Assembly (NCBI GenBank): GCA_965223035.1
Contig: OZ244980.1
Location: 2,790,001 to 2,854,000 of the forward strand
Direction of reading: 5' to 3'
Source of the DNA: CAMDPA01 sp965223035
GTDB taxonomy: Bacteria > Pseudomonadota > Alphaproteobacteria > Rhizobiales > Hyphomicrobiaceae
Length of the DNA: 64,000 nt
The position numbers and the translations under genes were made by a program. The notes under the pieces are model-generated. The model ran no database searches, had not been told where the DNA came from, and saw nothing but the letters and a program-made list of their open reading frames with translations. Shown piece by piece: positions 26,366 through 34,749 of the stretch (the first letter of the stretch is position 1; each line of letters opens with the position of its first letter).

Positions 26366-26600
26366 TCGGTGATAGGGCGGCGGCCGGTGCGGGCATCTCG
26401 CGTGTGGCGCAGTTTGCACCGCAACTGGTGCGCGCAATGGCGATGGCGACGAGATCCAACCCGTCGGATCATGCCTGAGCGACCGGAACAGCACGGACCC
26501 GATCCCGACGCCTGCCGATGGTCGCTGAGGCGCTCCATCGGCCGGATCGAGATGATCGCTCTTGAGGCTGCGAGCACCCTTCTGGTCCTCATTCGAACCC

Positions 26601-26683
26601 GTCTCGCTTCTGCCCGACCACCCAATGGCCGGCTTGTGTGGGTGGCCGGGTGGCGAGCGGGCCGACACGGCGTTTTCGCCTTA
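26601..26683 (-). repeat. Family B repeat, copy B2, interrupted by the IS element
   Basis: The GACCACCCAATGG / GTGGGTGGCCGGG core, the GCGAGCGGGCCG arm and the terminal GCC-T-TA box are present. The copy stops at TA 26682-26683, where the IS630-type element begins, and the matching TAGGCGG continues at 27734. The rest of the 26366-26600 gap contains no gene that I can recognise. Confidence 0.7.
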
Positions 26684-26696
26684 GAGCATGATCACT

Positions 26697-27293
26697 TTAG
26701 ATGGAAGCATAACCTGAGTTTGCGAAGTAGTTTGCGAGCTCGTCGCGGGTGAATTGGCTCAGCAAATCGCCGATCCGGTGCCAAAGGTCGTCGACTGTGC
26801 GTTCGCGCGCCTTGCCGATCAGATGCTTGAGCTTTGAAAAAACTTGCTCGATCGGATTGAGATCCGGCGAGTAAGGCGGCAGGAACAGGCGATGAGCACG
26901 TGCATTCTTGATGGCGCGGCGGACGGCCTTGCCTTTGTGCGAGCCGAGATTGTCCATGATGACGATGTCGCCAGGTGATAGCGTCGGCACCAGGAACTGC
27001 TCGACATAGGCCAGGAAACTGATGCCGTTGATCGGACCATCGAGCACGCAGGGTGCATCGATCCTGTCGATCCGCAGAGCAGCAAGGAATGTCAGTGTGC
27101 GCCAGCGTCCGTGAGGGACCTTGTCGATCAGGCGTTGGCCGCGCGGCGCCCAGCCTCTGAGCGGCGCCATGTTCGTTTTCGTCCAGGTCTCGTCAAGGAA
27201 AACCAGCCGGTGCGGGTCGATGTGCGCTTGATATTTGATCCAGCGTGCCCGTCGACGTGCGACGTCAGGCCGGTCTCGTTCGGCTGCGACCAC
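26697..27293 (-). CDS. IS630 transposase, second frame (DDE catalytic domain)
   Basis: The 198-residue frame holds the whole catalytic core: first Asp in LVFLDETWTKTNMAPLRGW, second Asp in IVIMDNLGSHKGK, and the Glu in FLPPYSPDLNPIEQVFSKLK. The stop codon lies inside the left terminal inverted repeat. The frame is +1 relative to the first frame. The overlap (27265-27293) contains a run of eight A on the coding strand, a plausible frameshift site. A GTG start at 27293 is also possible, but fusion by frameshifting is more likely. Confidence 0.88.
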   Translation of the reverse strand: MVAAERDRPDVARRRARWIKYQAHIDPHRLVFLDETWTKTNMAPLRGWAPRGQRLIDKVPHGRWRTLTFLAALRIDRIDAPCVLDGPINGISFLAYVEQFLVPTLSPGDIVIMDNLGSHKGKAVRRAIKNARAHRLFLPPYSPDLNPIEQVFSKLKHLIGKARERTVDDLWHRIGDLLSQFTRDELANYFANSGYASI

Positions 27294-27639
27294 GGTTTTT
27301 TTTATGGCTCAAGCCTTCGCGATGGACGAAATTCCAGACCGCACCATAGCTCACGATGATGCCGCGTTCGGCAAGTTCAGATTGCAGGCCACGCAGAGAA
27401 ACATCTGTCTCAGCGTTGATGCGATCGAGCAACCAATCGCGTTCAGCTGCCAGCGCGAATGGACGGTGCCCGCCCATCCGCCGCGCAGAAACGCTGCCCG
27501 TCGCACGGAAGCGTTGCGACCACTTGACAACCGCTGAAACGCTGACACCGAAGCGATCGGCCACGGCGCGGCAGCTCAACCCTGAATTCAAGGCATCAAT
27601 CACACGTTCGCGCAGATCATCGGAATAAGGTCGTGCCAT
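27265..27639 (-). CDS. IS630 transposase, first frame (DNA-binding domain)
   Basis: The protein begins MARPYSDDLRERVIDALNSG and has a helix-turn-helix (SCRAVADRFGVSVSAVVKWS) followed by a second winged domain (DVSLRGLQSELAERGIIVSY). This is the paired-type DNA-binding part of IS630 transposases. ATG 27639 has GGAGG 9-10 bp upstream. The frame ends shortly after the A8 run, and the catalytic domain continues in the next frame. Whether the shift is programmed or a mutation cannot be told from sequence alone. Confidence 0.85.
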   Translation of the reverse strand: MARPYSDDLRERVIDALNSGLSCRAVADRFGVSVSAVVKWSQRFRATGSVSARRMGGHRPFALAAERDWLLDRINAETDVSLRGLQSELAERGIIVSYGAVWNFVHREGLSHKKNRGRSRTRPA

Positions 27640-27747
27640 GCATGCCGGCCTCCACCTCCGGCATGCAGTGTGAATCATATTCGCACGCCCTTGGGAATCC
27701 CCCGCGAAGATTCCAACAAGAATGATAATGCTCTAGGCGGAGAGGCT

Positions 27748-27808
27748 CTAGAGCAACCTGCCTTTAATCGGAATCGGAACGATCCCGATTAAAGGCGCGA
27801 TGATCTAG
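27748..27808 (+). repeat. Family A repeat, short copy A4
   Basis: The unit is the same length (61 bp) and layout as A3 but with TTTAATCGG/CCGATTAAA arms. It lies 13 bp from the IS630 end and its CTAG end supplies the TAG stop codon of the PPK2 gene. Confidence 0.9.
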
Positions 27809-28761
27809 AAGACCGACGGCACCCGCATTTCGGTTGGGATCGGTTGCCGAAAATAATCGGGATGATGTGCGCGTTTAGGGAGCGTGACCTGGTTGCGCTC
27901 GACCGAGCGGTAGGGGACCTGCGTCAACAGATGATTGATCATGTTCAGCCGTGCACGTTTTTTGTCCACGCCGTCGACCACCCACCATCGTGCCTCTGGG
28001 ATATGCGTGCGCTCCAGCATTTCTTCCTTGGCTTTGGTGTACTGCTCCCAGCGTCGCCGCGCTTCAAGATCCATCGGGCTGAGCTTCCACTGTTTCAGTG
28101 GATCATGGATCCGCATCAAAAACCTAAGATGTTGTTCGTCATCGGTGATGGAAAACCAATACTTGATCAGGATGATACCAGAGCGCACCAGCATTTTCTC
28201 AAACTCGACCACGGAGCGAAAAAACTCTTCAACCTCTTCCTCGGTGCAAAATCCCATCACGCGCTCGACGCCGGCACGGTTGTACCAAGATCTGTCGAAC
28301 AGCACGATTTCGCCGCCGGCGGGAAGATGGGCGATGTAGCGCTGGAAGTACCACTGGGTTTTTTCGCGCTCGGTCGGAGCCGGCAGCGCGGCCACCCGGC
28401 ACACGCGCGGATCGAGGCGCTGCGTGATGCGTTTGATGGCGCCGCCCTTGCCGGCCGCATCGCGGCCTTCGAACAACACCACCACCTTCAGCTGCTTAGA
28501 CACCACCCAGTCCTGCAGGTTAATCAGCTCGCGTTGCAGGCGGAATAGCTCCTTGAAGTATTCGCCGCGATGCAACGAAGACCCGGCAGGATCGCGGCTC
28601 ATGTCGCCCAGCAGCTCCTCGAGCCGAGCGTCATCGATTTCCAGCTCAAGTTCTTCATCGAAGCTGTCGGCGATCTCGGCGAGGACGCGCCCTTGCGGCG
28701 CGTGGCGCGTGCTGGTGCGCTTGCGCGGCGCGCGTCTGGACTTCGGCGTGTCATCGCTCAT
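27805..28761 (-). CDS. ppk2: Polyphosphate kinase 2 (PPK2)
   Basis: This 318-residue kinase uses polyphosphate to phosphorylate nucleotides (or the reverse). The P-loop FEGRDAAGKGGAIKRI (about residues 98-113), the Walker B-type FDRSWYNRAGVERVMGF and the lid-region RWEQYTKAKEEMLERT identify the family. The length suits a one-domain PPK2. The acidic N-terminal segment (FDEELELEIDDARLEELLG) precedes the core. ATG 28761 has AGGAGG at ideal spacing, so the longer frame to 28893 is rejected. The stop codon is provided by repeat A4. Confidence 0.93.
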   Translation of the reverse strand: MSDDTPKSRRAPRKRTSTRHAPQGRVLAEIADSFDEELELEIDDARLEELLGDMSRDPAGSSLHRGEYFKELFRLQRELINLQDWVVSKQLKVVVLFEGRDAAGKGGAIKRITQRLDPRVCRVAALPAPTEREKTQWYFQRYIAHLPAGGEIVLFDRSWYNRAGVERVMGFCTEEEVEEFFRSVVEFEKMLVRSGIILIKYWFSITDDEQHLRFLMRIHDPLKQWKLSPMDLEARRRWEQYTKAKEEMLERTHIPEARWWVVDGVDKKRARLNMINHLLTQVPYRSVERNQVTLPKRAHHPDYFRQPIPTEMRVPSVF

Positions 28762-29456
28762 CAAATGGACCTCCTTTGCTCTGTTTTGTTGACGTGTCAA
28801 TTGACGGTCGCGTGCGACATCGTATGGGATTGCAGGTGGTTCGGCAAAACCCTGAGCGAGCGATGGATCTGAACAGGTCCGTCGATAAGCCATGCGGGCG
28901 CTTAACGCCGAACCGATCGCGGCGGACGACCCGGTCGCTGGTGGCCGATCGCTTCAACGATCGGCGCGCCACAGCTTCGGCTGGCGCAGCTCTCAATGGC
29001 CCCGGCTCGACGCAGACCCACGCCCCAACAGCCCCACGGCCGATGCAAATGCGACGCGCTTTCGAGCATGTATGAAATCTGTTCAGACACAAATCAGTCG
29101 CTTCACAGCGAAATCATCAAAAACTTTGAAAACCGATCATTGAACCCATGGTCGCGCGGCCGGGAGGGCCCTTAACGGATTCACCTCGGCGCGACATTTT
29201 GCCGGCCGAGCGTAAACGGGATGATAACTATGCCTCAACATTTTCCGCTGGCAAAACGCGTAATGCGGCCGGTTGAAATTGATCGGCGTGCGGCACACAT
29301 TAGGCTTCTGCGCATAGCCTAACGTGTGCCGACCGGCTATGCAATCGGGCCGCTTTCGCCAAATCTAATCGCTGCAGCAAGCGGAAGACTGCATGCCGCG
29401 CGCACGCGTCATCGCAGACGTCGAAAGCCCCGGCCTTCCCTCAGCCTTCCCTCAGC
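28762..29456. other. 700-bp gap upstream of PPK2
   Basis: No gene is supported here. It contains the PPK2 upstream region, a prominent hairpin at 29291-29332 and, just before the DUF465 gene 3' end, a tandem CTTCCCTCAGC duplication near 29434-29457. An undetected small RNA cannot be excluded. Confidence 0.4.
29291..29332. other. Strong intergenic hairpin (16-bp stem, one mismatch)
   Basis: CGGCACACATTAGGCT and AGCCTAACGTGTGCCG are inverted with one mismatch and a short loop. No T tract follows on either strand. It might be a terminator remnant, a protein-binding site or part of a small RNA. Confidence 0.55.
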
Positions 29457-29633
29457 CTAATGCCGCATGACGTTGGTGAGCTTTGCGATCTCGTCTTTCA
29501 ATCTAAGTTTTTCGTGTTTCCATTGCGTAATTTTCGCAGTATCCGCGGCGGGATGAGTAAGTTCATCCGCGATCTTCTTCTCAAGCATCCGATGCTTTTC
29601 GTTGAGCTCTGCGAGATGCGTAGACATCGACAT
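29457..29633 (-). CDS. DUF465 (YdcH-type) small coiled-coil protein
   Basis: The 58-residue protein MSTHLAELNEKHRMLEKKIA ... ITQWKHEKLRLKDEIAKL has the two-helix coiled-coil pattern of DUF465, a family of abundant small proteins of unknown role. ATG 29633 has GGAGGA about 6 bp upstream; ATGs 6 bp further upstream sit inside that site. It is divergent from a second DUF465 gene at 29897. Confidence 0.85.
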   Translation of the reverse strand: MSMSTHLAELNEKHRMLEKKIADELTHPAADTAKITQWKHEKLRLKDEIAKLTNVMRH

Positions 29634-29896
29634 CTGCATTCCTCCGGATTGAGTTGAAGACAAAACCAATTTGGCAGAAGGCCGTTTGATTGTCCAACAA
29701 CAAGCAATGTTAGGGTCTAACCATTTGATAAAGTGTCACGATCACATGTTGATAAGTTGAATGGGATTAATGGTTTCTCGGTTGCTCACAGTTTGTCTTG
29801 CACAAGGTTGCGAACACGGCGATAGTGGTGGCATAAATTTGGCGTTGGTGAGGAGACACCGACGGTCAGTGCTTCAACTTTTGCAGCGTTGATGCA

Positions 29897-30103
29897 ATGC
29901 AGCGTGTTAACTATTCTGAGGTCCGCGAGGAACTTGTCCGGCTTCGCGTGAAGCACCGCGATCTCGATGGTGAGATTGCTGCGCTGGAGGAGGCAGGTAC
30001 GGCCGACCAGCTGCATATCACGCGGCTCAAGCGCGAAAAGCTCAAGTTGAAGGAGCGGATCACGGCGCTTGAGGACCAGCTGCTGCCGGACATCATCGCT
30101 TGA
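29897..30103 (+). CDS. DUF465 (YdcH-type) small coiled-coil protein
   Basis: The 68-residue protein (LVRLRVKHRDLDGEIAALEE ... ITRLKREKLKLKERITALED) again shows the HRxLDxxI and LKxxKLxLKxxI pattern of DUF465. It is a paralogue of the minus-strand gene at 29457, and the two are arranged head to head about 260 bp apart. It lies just upstream of purE, a gene order seen in Hyphomicrobiales. The function is unknown. Confidence 0.88.
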   Translation: MQRVNYSEVREELVRLRVKHRDLDGEIAALEEAGTADQLHITRLKREKLKLKERITALEDQLLPDIIA

Positions 30104-30140
30104 TCGCAGAGCGGGCACCGGATGTCGATCGCCACGTGAT

Positions 30141-30174
30141 GATGGATGCTCGGTCAAGATGGATGCTCGGTCAA
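30141..30174 (+). repeat. 17-bp tandem duplication upstream of purE
   Basis: GATGGATGCTCGGTCAA occurs twice head to tail, 32 bp before the purE start. It is an exact duplication and looks recent. Confidence 0.85.
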
Positions 30175-30205
30175 CGCGTCGCGCAACATCAAGCATGGAA
30201 CAGAC

Positions 30206-30727
30206 ATGACGCAACCGCCGCTTGTCGGGATCATCATGGGCAGCCAGTCGGATTGGTCGACGATGTCACGTGCCGTCGACGTATTGCGGGAGCTGGCCGT
30301 CTGCCATGAGGTCCGCATCGTATCGGCTCACCGCACGCCAGAACGGCTTTATGCGTACGCCCGTGAGGCCCGCGATCGCGGTCTGAAGGTGATCATCGCC
30401 GGCGCTGGCGGAGCGGCCCATTTGCCTGGCATGACCGCTGCGCTGACCACTTTGCCCGTGTTGGGGGTGCCGATCGAAAGCGCGGCGATGCGCGGTCAGG
30501 ACAGTCTGTTGTCGATCGTGCAGATGCCTGCCGGTATCCCGGTCGGCACCTTGGCTATCGGTGCGGCCGGCGCCACCAATGCCGGCCTGCTGGCGGCGGC
30601 CATTCTGGCGCTGACCGATCCGGATCTGGCGCAACGGCTGGCTGAGCGTCGGCAGGCGCAGACGGCGGCTGTGGCGCAGCAGCCGACCGAAGTTGCGGGG
30701 GAAGCGGCAACGACCGATGGCGCATGA
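30206..30727 (+). CDS. purE: N5-carboxyaminoimidazole ribonucleotide mutase PurE
   Basis: PurE moves the carboxyl group of N5-CAIR to form CAIR in purine synthesis. Signature elements are IIMGSQSDWSTM (about residues 9-20), VSAHRTPERLYAYA with the catalytic His, and IAGAGGAAHLPGM. It is 173 residues long, with a variable tail of about 15 residues. ATG 30206 is preferred over 30146, whose extension is not conserved in type. Its last 11 bp overlap purK. Confidence 0.95.
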   Translation: MTQPPLVGIIMGSQSDWSTMSRAVDVLRELAVCHEVRIVSAHRTPERLYAYAREARDRGLKVIIAGAGGAAHLPGMTAALTTLPVLGVPIESAAMRGQDSLLSIVQMPAGIPVGTLAIGAAGATNAGLLAAAILALTDPDLAQRLAERRQAQTAAVAQQPTEVAGEAATTDGA

Positions 30728-31841
30728 CCTGACGACCGAGGCATCGCGCGAGCCACTCGATGTGGGTGCGACCATCGGCATTCTCGGTGGCGGCCAATTG
30801 GGGCGCATGCTTTGCCTGGCGGCGGCACGGCTCGGTCTCAAAACGCACGTCTATTCCAACGATCCCGACAGCCCGGCCTTTGAAGTCACCTCGCGCGCCA
30901 CCCATGGTACGTTTACCGATCTGCCGCACCTGGAGAGCTTTGCCAGCCAGGTCGACGTGGTCACCTATGAGTTTGAGAATGTTCCAGTCGACGCCGCGCA
31001 GCATCTGCTCAATCTGGTCCCCGTCAGGCCCGGTCCACGCGCGCTCGAGGTGGCGCAGGATCGTCTGACGGAGAAGCAATTTATCTCAGCATTGGGGATC
31101 GGAACGGCGCGTTTTGCCGACATCAAGGATGCGCGGGATCTCGCGCGGGCCTTGCAGCAGTTCGCCGGCCCTTCGATCTTGAAAACACGGCGGCTCGGCT
31201 ACGACGGAAAGGGCCAGATCAGCCTTTCTCCCGGCGCAGATGGGGCGGTCGCCATGGCCGCCATCGGCCAACGCCCCGCCATTCTGGAACGCCGTGTCGC
31301 TTTTACCAAGGAGCTGTCGGTGTTGATCGTGCGCGGGCGAGATGGCGAAAAGGCATTTTACGATTGCGCGGAGAACACCCACGAGAACGGCATTCTGCGC
31401 AAGTCTGTCGTGCCTGCCCGATTGTCACCTGCAACCGTTGCCGAGGCGCGCGCCATTGCCGGCACCATTGCCGAGGCGTTGGACTATTGCGGTGTCCTGG
31501 CAGTCGAGCTGTTTCACGGTGCCATCGAGGGTGATCCCAGCGGCGCGCCGACGTTGCTGGTCAATGAGATCGCACCCCGCGTCCACAACTCGGGCCATTG
31601 GAGCCTGGATGCCTGTCCATGCAGCCAGTTTGAGAACCACATACGCGCGGTGGCCGGTTGGCCGCTGGGCTCGTCCCAGCGCCATGCCGATGCGGAGATG
31701 GTCAACATCATTGGCGGCGAGATCGAAAACTGGAGGGCGTTTGTTGGCCAGCCCGATCTTTGCGTACACCTGTATGGCAAACACGAGGCGCGGCGTGGCC
31801 GCAAGATGGGCCATCTCACCCGCCTGAAACCTCTGGCTTGA
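30717..31841 (+). CDS. purK: N5-carboxyaminoimidazole ribonucleotide synthase PurK
   Basis: PurK is an ATP-grasp enzyme that makes N5-CAIR from AIR, bicarbonate and ATP for PurE. It shows the N-terminal GGGQLGRMLCLAAARLG, the ATP-grasp LKTRRLGYDGKGQ loop, VAVELFHG-like sheet residues and the C-terminal LVNEIAPRVHNSGHWS metal/ATP site. The 374-residue length is normal. The start is ATG 30717 inside the purE end, so the two are translationally coupled. Confidence 0.95.
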   Translation: MAHDLTTEASREPLDVGATIGILGGGQLGRMLCLAAARLGLKTHVYSNDPDSPAFEVTSRATHGTFTDLPHLESFASQVDVVTYEFENVPVDAAQHLLNLVPVRPGPRALEVAQDRLTEKQFISALGIGTARFADIKDARDLARALQQFAGPSILKTRRLGYDGKGQISLSPGADGAVAMAAIGQRPAILERRVAFTKELSVLIVRGRDGEKAFYDCAENTHENGILRKSVVPARLSPATVAEARAIAGTIAEALDYCGVLAVELFHGAIEGDPSGAPTLLVNEIAPRVHNSGHWSLDACPCSQFENHIRAVAGWPLGSSQRHADAEMVNIIGGEIENWRAFVGQPDLCVHLYGKHEARRGRKMGHLTRLKPLA

Positions 31842-32081
31842 CGGTTCCAGGTGGCTCGACGGCGCTGCACAGCAGTGGACTTTTGGCGCGAACTGGCGTA
31901 GATAACGGCGATGACATATCAGGGGCACCCTGAGCGGCGGTCATTCATGCGCTGGGCGACCTTATCAACCGCCAGGTGAGGCTTGAATAAGCGCCAAGTC
32001 AGGACGTGCGAGCTTCGGTTGCTCCGTGGGTGCAAACCCGGCGCCACAAACCCCGGTTGAAACAGGTAAGGATGGGACGAC

Positions 32082-32402
32082 GTGCAGGTACTCGTTCGCG
32101 ACAACAACGTTGATCAGGCGCTTCGCGCGCTGAAAAAGAAGATGCAACGCGAAGGCATCTTTCGTGAAATGAAGCTGCGCAACCACTATGAGAAGCCATC
32201 GGAGCGGAAGGCGCGCGAAAAGGCGGAAGCGGTGCGCCGCGCCCGTAAACTTGCGCGCAAGCGGCTGCAGCGCGAGGGTCTGTTGCCGAGCAAGAGTGCG
32301 CCGGGCAAGACCAAGGGTGCCCGCGGCAGCCGGCCCGGTGGCGGCGCGGCGGGGACGGGCACCGCATCCTCGGGCACAACGCCAAGGCCAACCACCACCT
32401 AA
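32082..32402 (+). CDS. rpsU: Small ribosomal subunit protein S21
   Basis: S21 contacts the 16S rRNA 3' region near the anti-Shine-Dalgarno. The conserved N-terminus MQVLVRDNNVDQALRALKKK and FREMKLRNHYEKPSERKARE are clear. The protein is 106 residues, longer than enterobacterial S21 (about 70). The excess is a basic then Gly/Ala/Thr-rich tail. It starts at GTG 32082 with an AAGGATGGGA leader. It follows purK after about 240 bp and precedes a family A repeat. Confidence 0.95.
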   Translation: MQVLVRDNNVDQALRALKKKMQREGIFREMKLRNHYEKPSERKAREKAEAVRRARKLARKRLQREGLLPSKSAPGKTKGARGSRPGGGAAGTGTASSGTTPRPTTT

Positions 32403-32417
32403 CGCGTGTCATCCGAC

Positions 32418-32571
32418 CTAGAGCAACCTGCCTTTGATCGGAATCGGAACGATCCCGATCAAAGGCAGAAAGTTGCTCTACACTTTAAGAGCGATCAACT
32501 TTGCGCCTTAAATCGGAACCGGCGCAATTGGAATCGGCGTTGCGGTTCCGATTTAAGGCGCGATGATCTAG
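32418..32571 (+). repeat. Family A repeat, long copy A5
   Basis: This 154-bp copy has the full two-hairpin structure, with an additional GGCGCAATTGGAATC insertion in the loop of hairpin 2, shared with copy A6. It lies 15 bp downstream of rpsU. Confidence 0.9.
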
Positions 32572-32572
32572 C

Positions 32573-32700
32573 TGGCGCCATGCCGCTCGCCCACCCCGTT
32601 CCGCAGCCGGCAACCCAATGGCATGATGTTCTGGGTGGCCCAATCTGGGTGGCCCAATCTGGGTGGCCCAATCTGGGTGGCCCAAGTGGAGTGGGCCGGC
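32573..32700 (+). repeat. Family B remnant with 14-bp tandem array, copy B3
   Basis: A B-type core (CGCTCGCCCACCCC, CAACCCAATGGCATGATG) runs into a tandem array of GGGTGGCCCAATCT, with three full and one partial unit at 32633-32684. The array appears to have grown from the GGGTGGCC arm of the B repeat. It directly abuts repeat A5. Confidence 0.8.
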
Positions 32701-32765
32701 CAGGCGCTGTTGTCAGGGCGGCAAAACTCAAAACGCCGACCACCGCGATACACAGTGTTCATCTG

Positions 32766-34322
32766 TCAATGATCGATGATCTCAAGCTTAACCCCGGCTG
32801 GGAGTTTGGACTTGAAGGCCCGCAGGTGATCGCGAATGGCTTGGGCGTCGCCGACGCGGGTCGCAAACAACGCCACACGATCGGAGGCGGAGGTGATGCG
32901 TTGTCTGGAAAGTCTTAATTCGCCAACCTTTTGCCAGGACCGGGGAATGCTGGCGAAGGCTTTAGCTTGGATCATGGCGAGGCCCGCGCGATGTCTGACC
33001 GTGACATCGTCAAGCCAGTCCGCCGACTTGTTCCGGGTCCTGGCCGCCTCGTTCGATGCCAGCCCCCATAGGTCAAGCACGTAAATCTTGGGATCGAGTT
33101 GATAGCTGACCCATCCCAGATCATTGACCGCGAACGCTCGCTTATAGTGGTCGCGCACAAAGCGATGCATTTGATATTGCTGTTCGTAGATATTGTGGGC
33201 AGCTGTTGGGGTGAACAGGATGCCACCCACTATCGTGCTCGACGCGATCAGCGGGCCAAAGAGTGCGAGTATCGGTGAGGTGCGGCACATGATCCAAAGC
33301 CAAATCAGGCCGCAAAACGCCACGGCGTACATCTCGTAGCGGTAGAACCAGCCAAAGCGGCCGACGATCAGATGCAGCGCTGCGACGAGAGCGCCGGCCA
33401 GCAGCGGCCAACGGAAGGCACCCCGGCTGCGAACGGCCAGCACCACAAGCGTCGCCAGCATCAGCCAAACAATCAGTTTTTCGTTGATGTTTTGGTACCA
33501 CGTGGGCGGCAGCAACAGGTGCTGCCAGCCGCCGTGGCCGGCACCGAGCTTGGTGATCACCGAGTTCGGTAGTGGCTGGTTGCCCGCCACCATGAGGAAC
33601 ACGCTAAAGGCCAACGGCAGCACAACACTGGCGAGGGCAAGGCCGGTCGCCGGACGCCAGTCGCGGCGCATGAGCAGGACCATGAGCATCGCAGCCGTGA
33701 TGGCGAACATTTCATAGCGAACGGCCGGGCCAAGCGCCGCCGCGACCAACGCCCAGGTCGGGATCGGACGGTCCTCGCCGGCCTCCAACACGCCGAGCGC
33801 CGCCAACACCGCCAGCAATACCTGTAAGTTGTGCTCCATGCCCAAGAACACCAATCCGACCAGATTGGTGGCAAGCACCAGCGCGGCAGCCAACACCAAC
33901 CGTTGCGCAACTGCGTTGGGACCCAATGGGAGTTGCGCGGCGAATGAGCCGTAAAGCAGCGCCGTCGCCAGTCCGAAGCCGAGATTGAGCAACAGCGGCA
34001 TCGCCGCATGCCAGCTCGTGCCGGCGCCGGGTGCCAGCAACCAGGGCCAGATCACGCTTGAGGACGGAGATGTTACCTCGCCCAGATTGATGCCGTAGTG
34101 CCCGAGCGCCAAGCGCTCCGACAGCGCCAGATGGATATAGGGATCGTCCAAGCTATAGATCAGGCGTCCGCCCGTCATGGCCATGATCGCAATCAGCACT
34201 ATGGCGCTGAGCGTGAGGAAAATACCGCCGGCAAACCAGACGATCAGCCGGTTCGTGGCGCCAGACGCTGAACTTGGCAGGACGCCGGCTGGCGCCGCCA
34301 AGTGCGGAGTGGCATCTTGCAC
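32766..34322 (-). CDS. Polytopic membrane protein, probable GT-C-type glycosyltransferase fold
   Basis: The 518-residue protein has about ten hydrophobic helices. After the first helix comes YSLDDPYIHLALSERLALGH, the acidic DD motif in the first extracytoplasmic loop typical of GT-C glycosyltransferases that use polyprenyl-linked sugars. The C-terminal about 130 residues are soluble (FAVNDLGWVSYQLDPKIYVL onward) and resemble the periplasmic domains of such proteins. The acceptor is unknown. No neighbouring polysaccharide genes support a pathway, so the call rests on topology and the DD loop. Confidence 0.65.
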   Translation of the reverse strand: MQDATPHLAAPAGVLPSSASGATNRLIVWFAGGIFLTLSAIVLIAIMAMTGGRLIYSLDDPYIHLALSERLALGHYGINLGEVTSPSSSVIWPWLLAPGAGTSWHAAMPLLLNLGFGLATALLYGSFAAQLPLGPNAVAQRLVLAAALVLATNLVGLVFLGMEHNLQVLLAVLAALGVLEAGEDRPIPTWALVAAALGPAVRYEMFAITAAMLMVLLMRRDWRPATGLALASVVLPLAFSVFLMVAGNQPLPNSVITKLGAGHGGWQHLLLPPTWYQNINEKLIVWLMLATLVVLAVRSRGAFRWPLLAGALVAALHLIVGRFGWFYRYEMYAVAFCGLIWLWIMCRTSPILALFGPLIASSTIVGGILFTPTAAHNIYEQQYQMHRFVRDHYKRAFAVNDLGWVSYQLDPKIYVLDLWGLASNEAARTRNKSADWLDDVTVRHRAGLAMIQAKAFASIPRSWQKVGELRLSRQRITSASDRVALFATRVGDAQAIRDHLRAFKSKLPAGVKLEIIDH

Positions 34323-34463
34323 GACTATCCTCGTTTGTCAGGCGTCAGGCGCTGAACCGGCTGTCGGCTTCAAGGCGAACCGGCCACGAGGGCCTGCCGT
34401 TGGGAAACGTCGTCAGGATAGGACTGATTCTTTTCCGAACCGCAAACGCGATCGGCAAACGCG

Positions 34464-34616
34464 CTAGAGCAACCTGCCTTTAATCGGAATCGGAACGATC
34501 CCGATTAAAGGCAGAAAGTTGCTCACCACTATAAGAGCGATCATCTTTGCGCCTTAAATCGGAACCGGCGCAATTGGAATCGGCGTTGCGGTTCCGATTT
34601 AAGGCGCGATGATCTA
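34464..34616 (+). repeat. Family A repeat, long copy A6
   Basis: The copy matches A5 including the CAATTGGAATCGGCG loop insertion, so A5 and A6 form a subgroup. It lies between the membrane-protein gene and the convergently facing side of nadE. The remainder of the gap to 34749 contains a B remnant. Confidence 0.9.
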
Positions 34617-34704
34617 AGGGCGAGATCGCCAGCGATGACTGCTACCAAGTATGCGGCAAAACGTTTCAATGGGCGATGATCAGCCGTCGCAGCATGCCGT
34701 GATA

Positions 34705-34730
34705 TCGCCCGCGGGGGAGCGGGATGGTTT
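34705..34730 (+). repeat. Family B fragment, copy B4
   Basis: Only the terminal GGGGGAGCGGGATGGTTT end of a B repeat is recognisable, shortly after repeat A6 and 20 bp from the nadE stop. Confidence 0.5.
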
Positions 34731-34749
34731 GAGCACGCTATGACACGCC

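Larger units (their letters stand above)
26682..27735 (-). mobile_element. IS630-family insertion sequence
   Basis: The element is about 1.05 kb. The flanking TA dinucleotides at 26682-26683 and 27734-27735 fit the TA target duplication of the IS630/Tc1 group. The ends carry imperfect inverted repeats (TAGAGCATGATCA on the left; TAGAGCATTATCA read inward from the right). It contains two overlapping frames of one transposase. It sits in a family B repeat and next to a family A repeat, so it did no gene damage. Confidence 0.88.

Noticed and set aside
26560..26600. T-loop-like GGTTCGAAT sequence on the minus strand
   Set aside because: No acceptor, D or anticodon stems could be formed around it, so it is not a tRNA.
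32633..32684. Tandem array considered as a CRISPR
   Set aside because: The units are head to tail with no spacers, and no cas gene is near.
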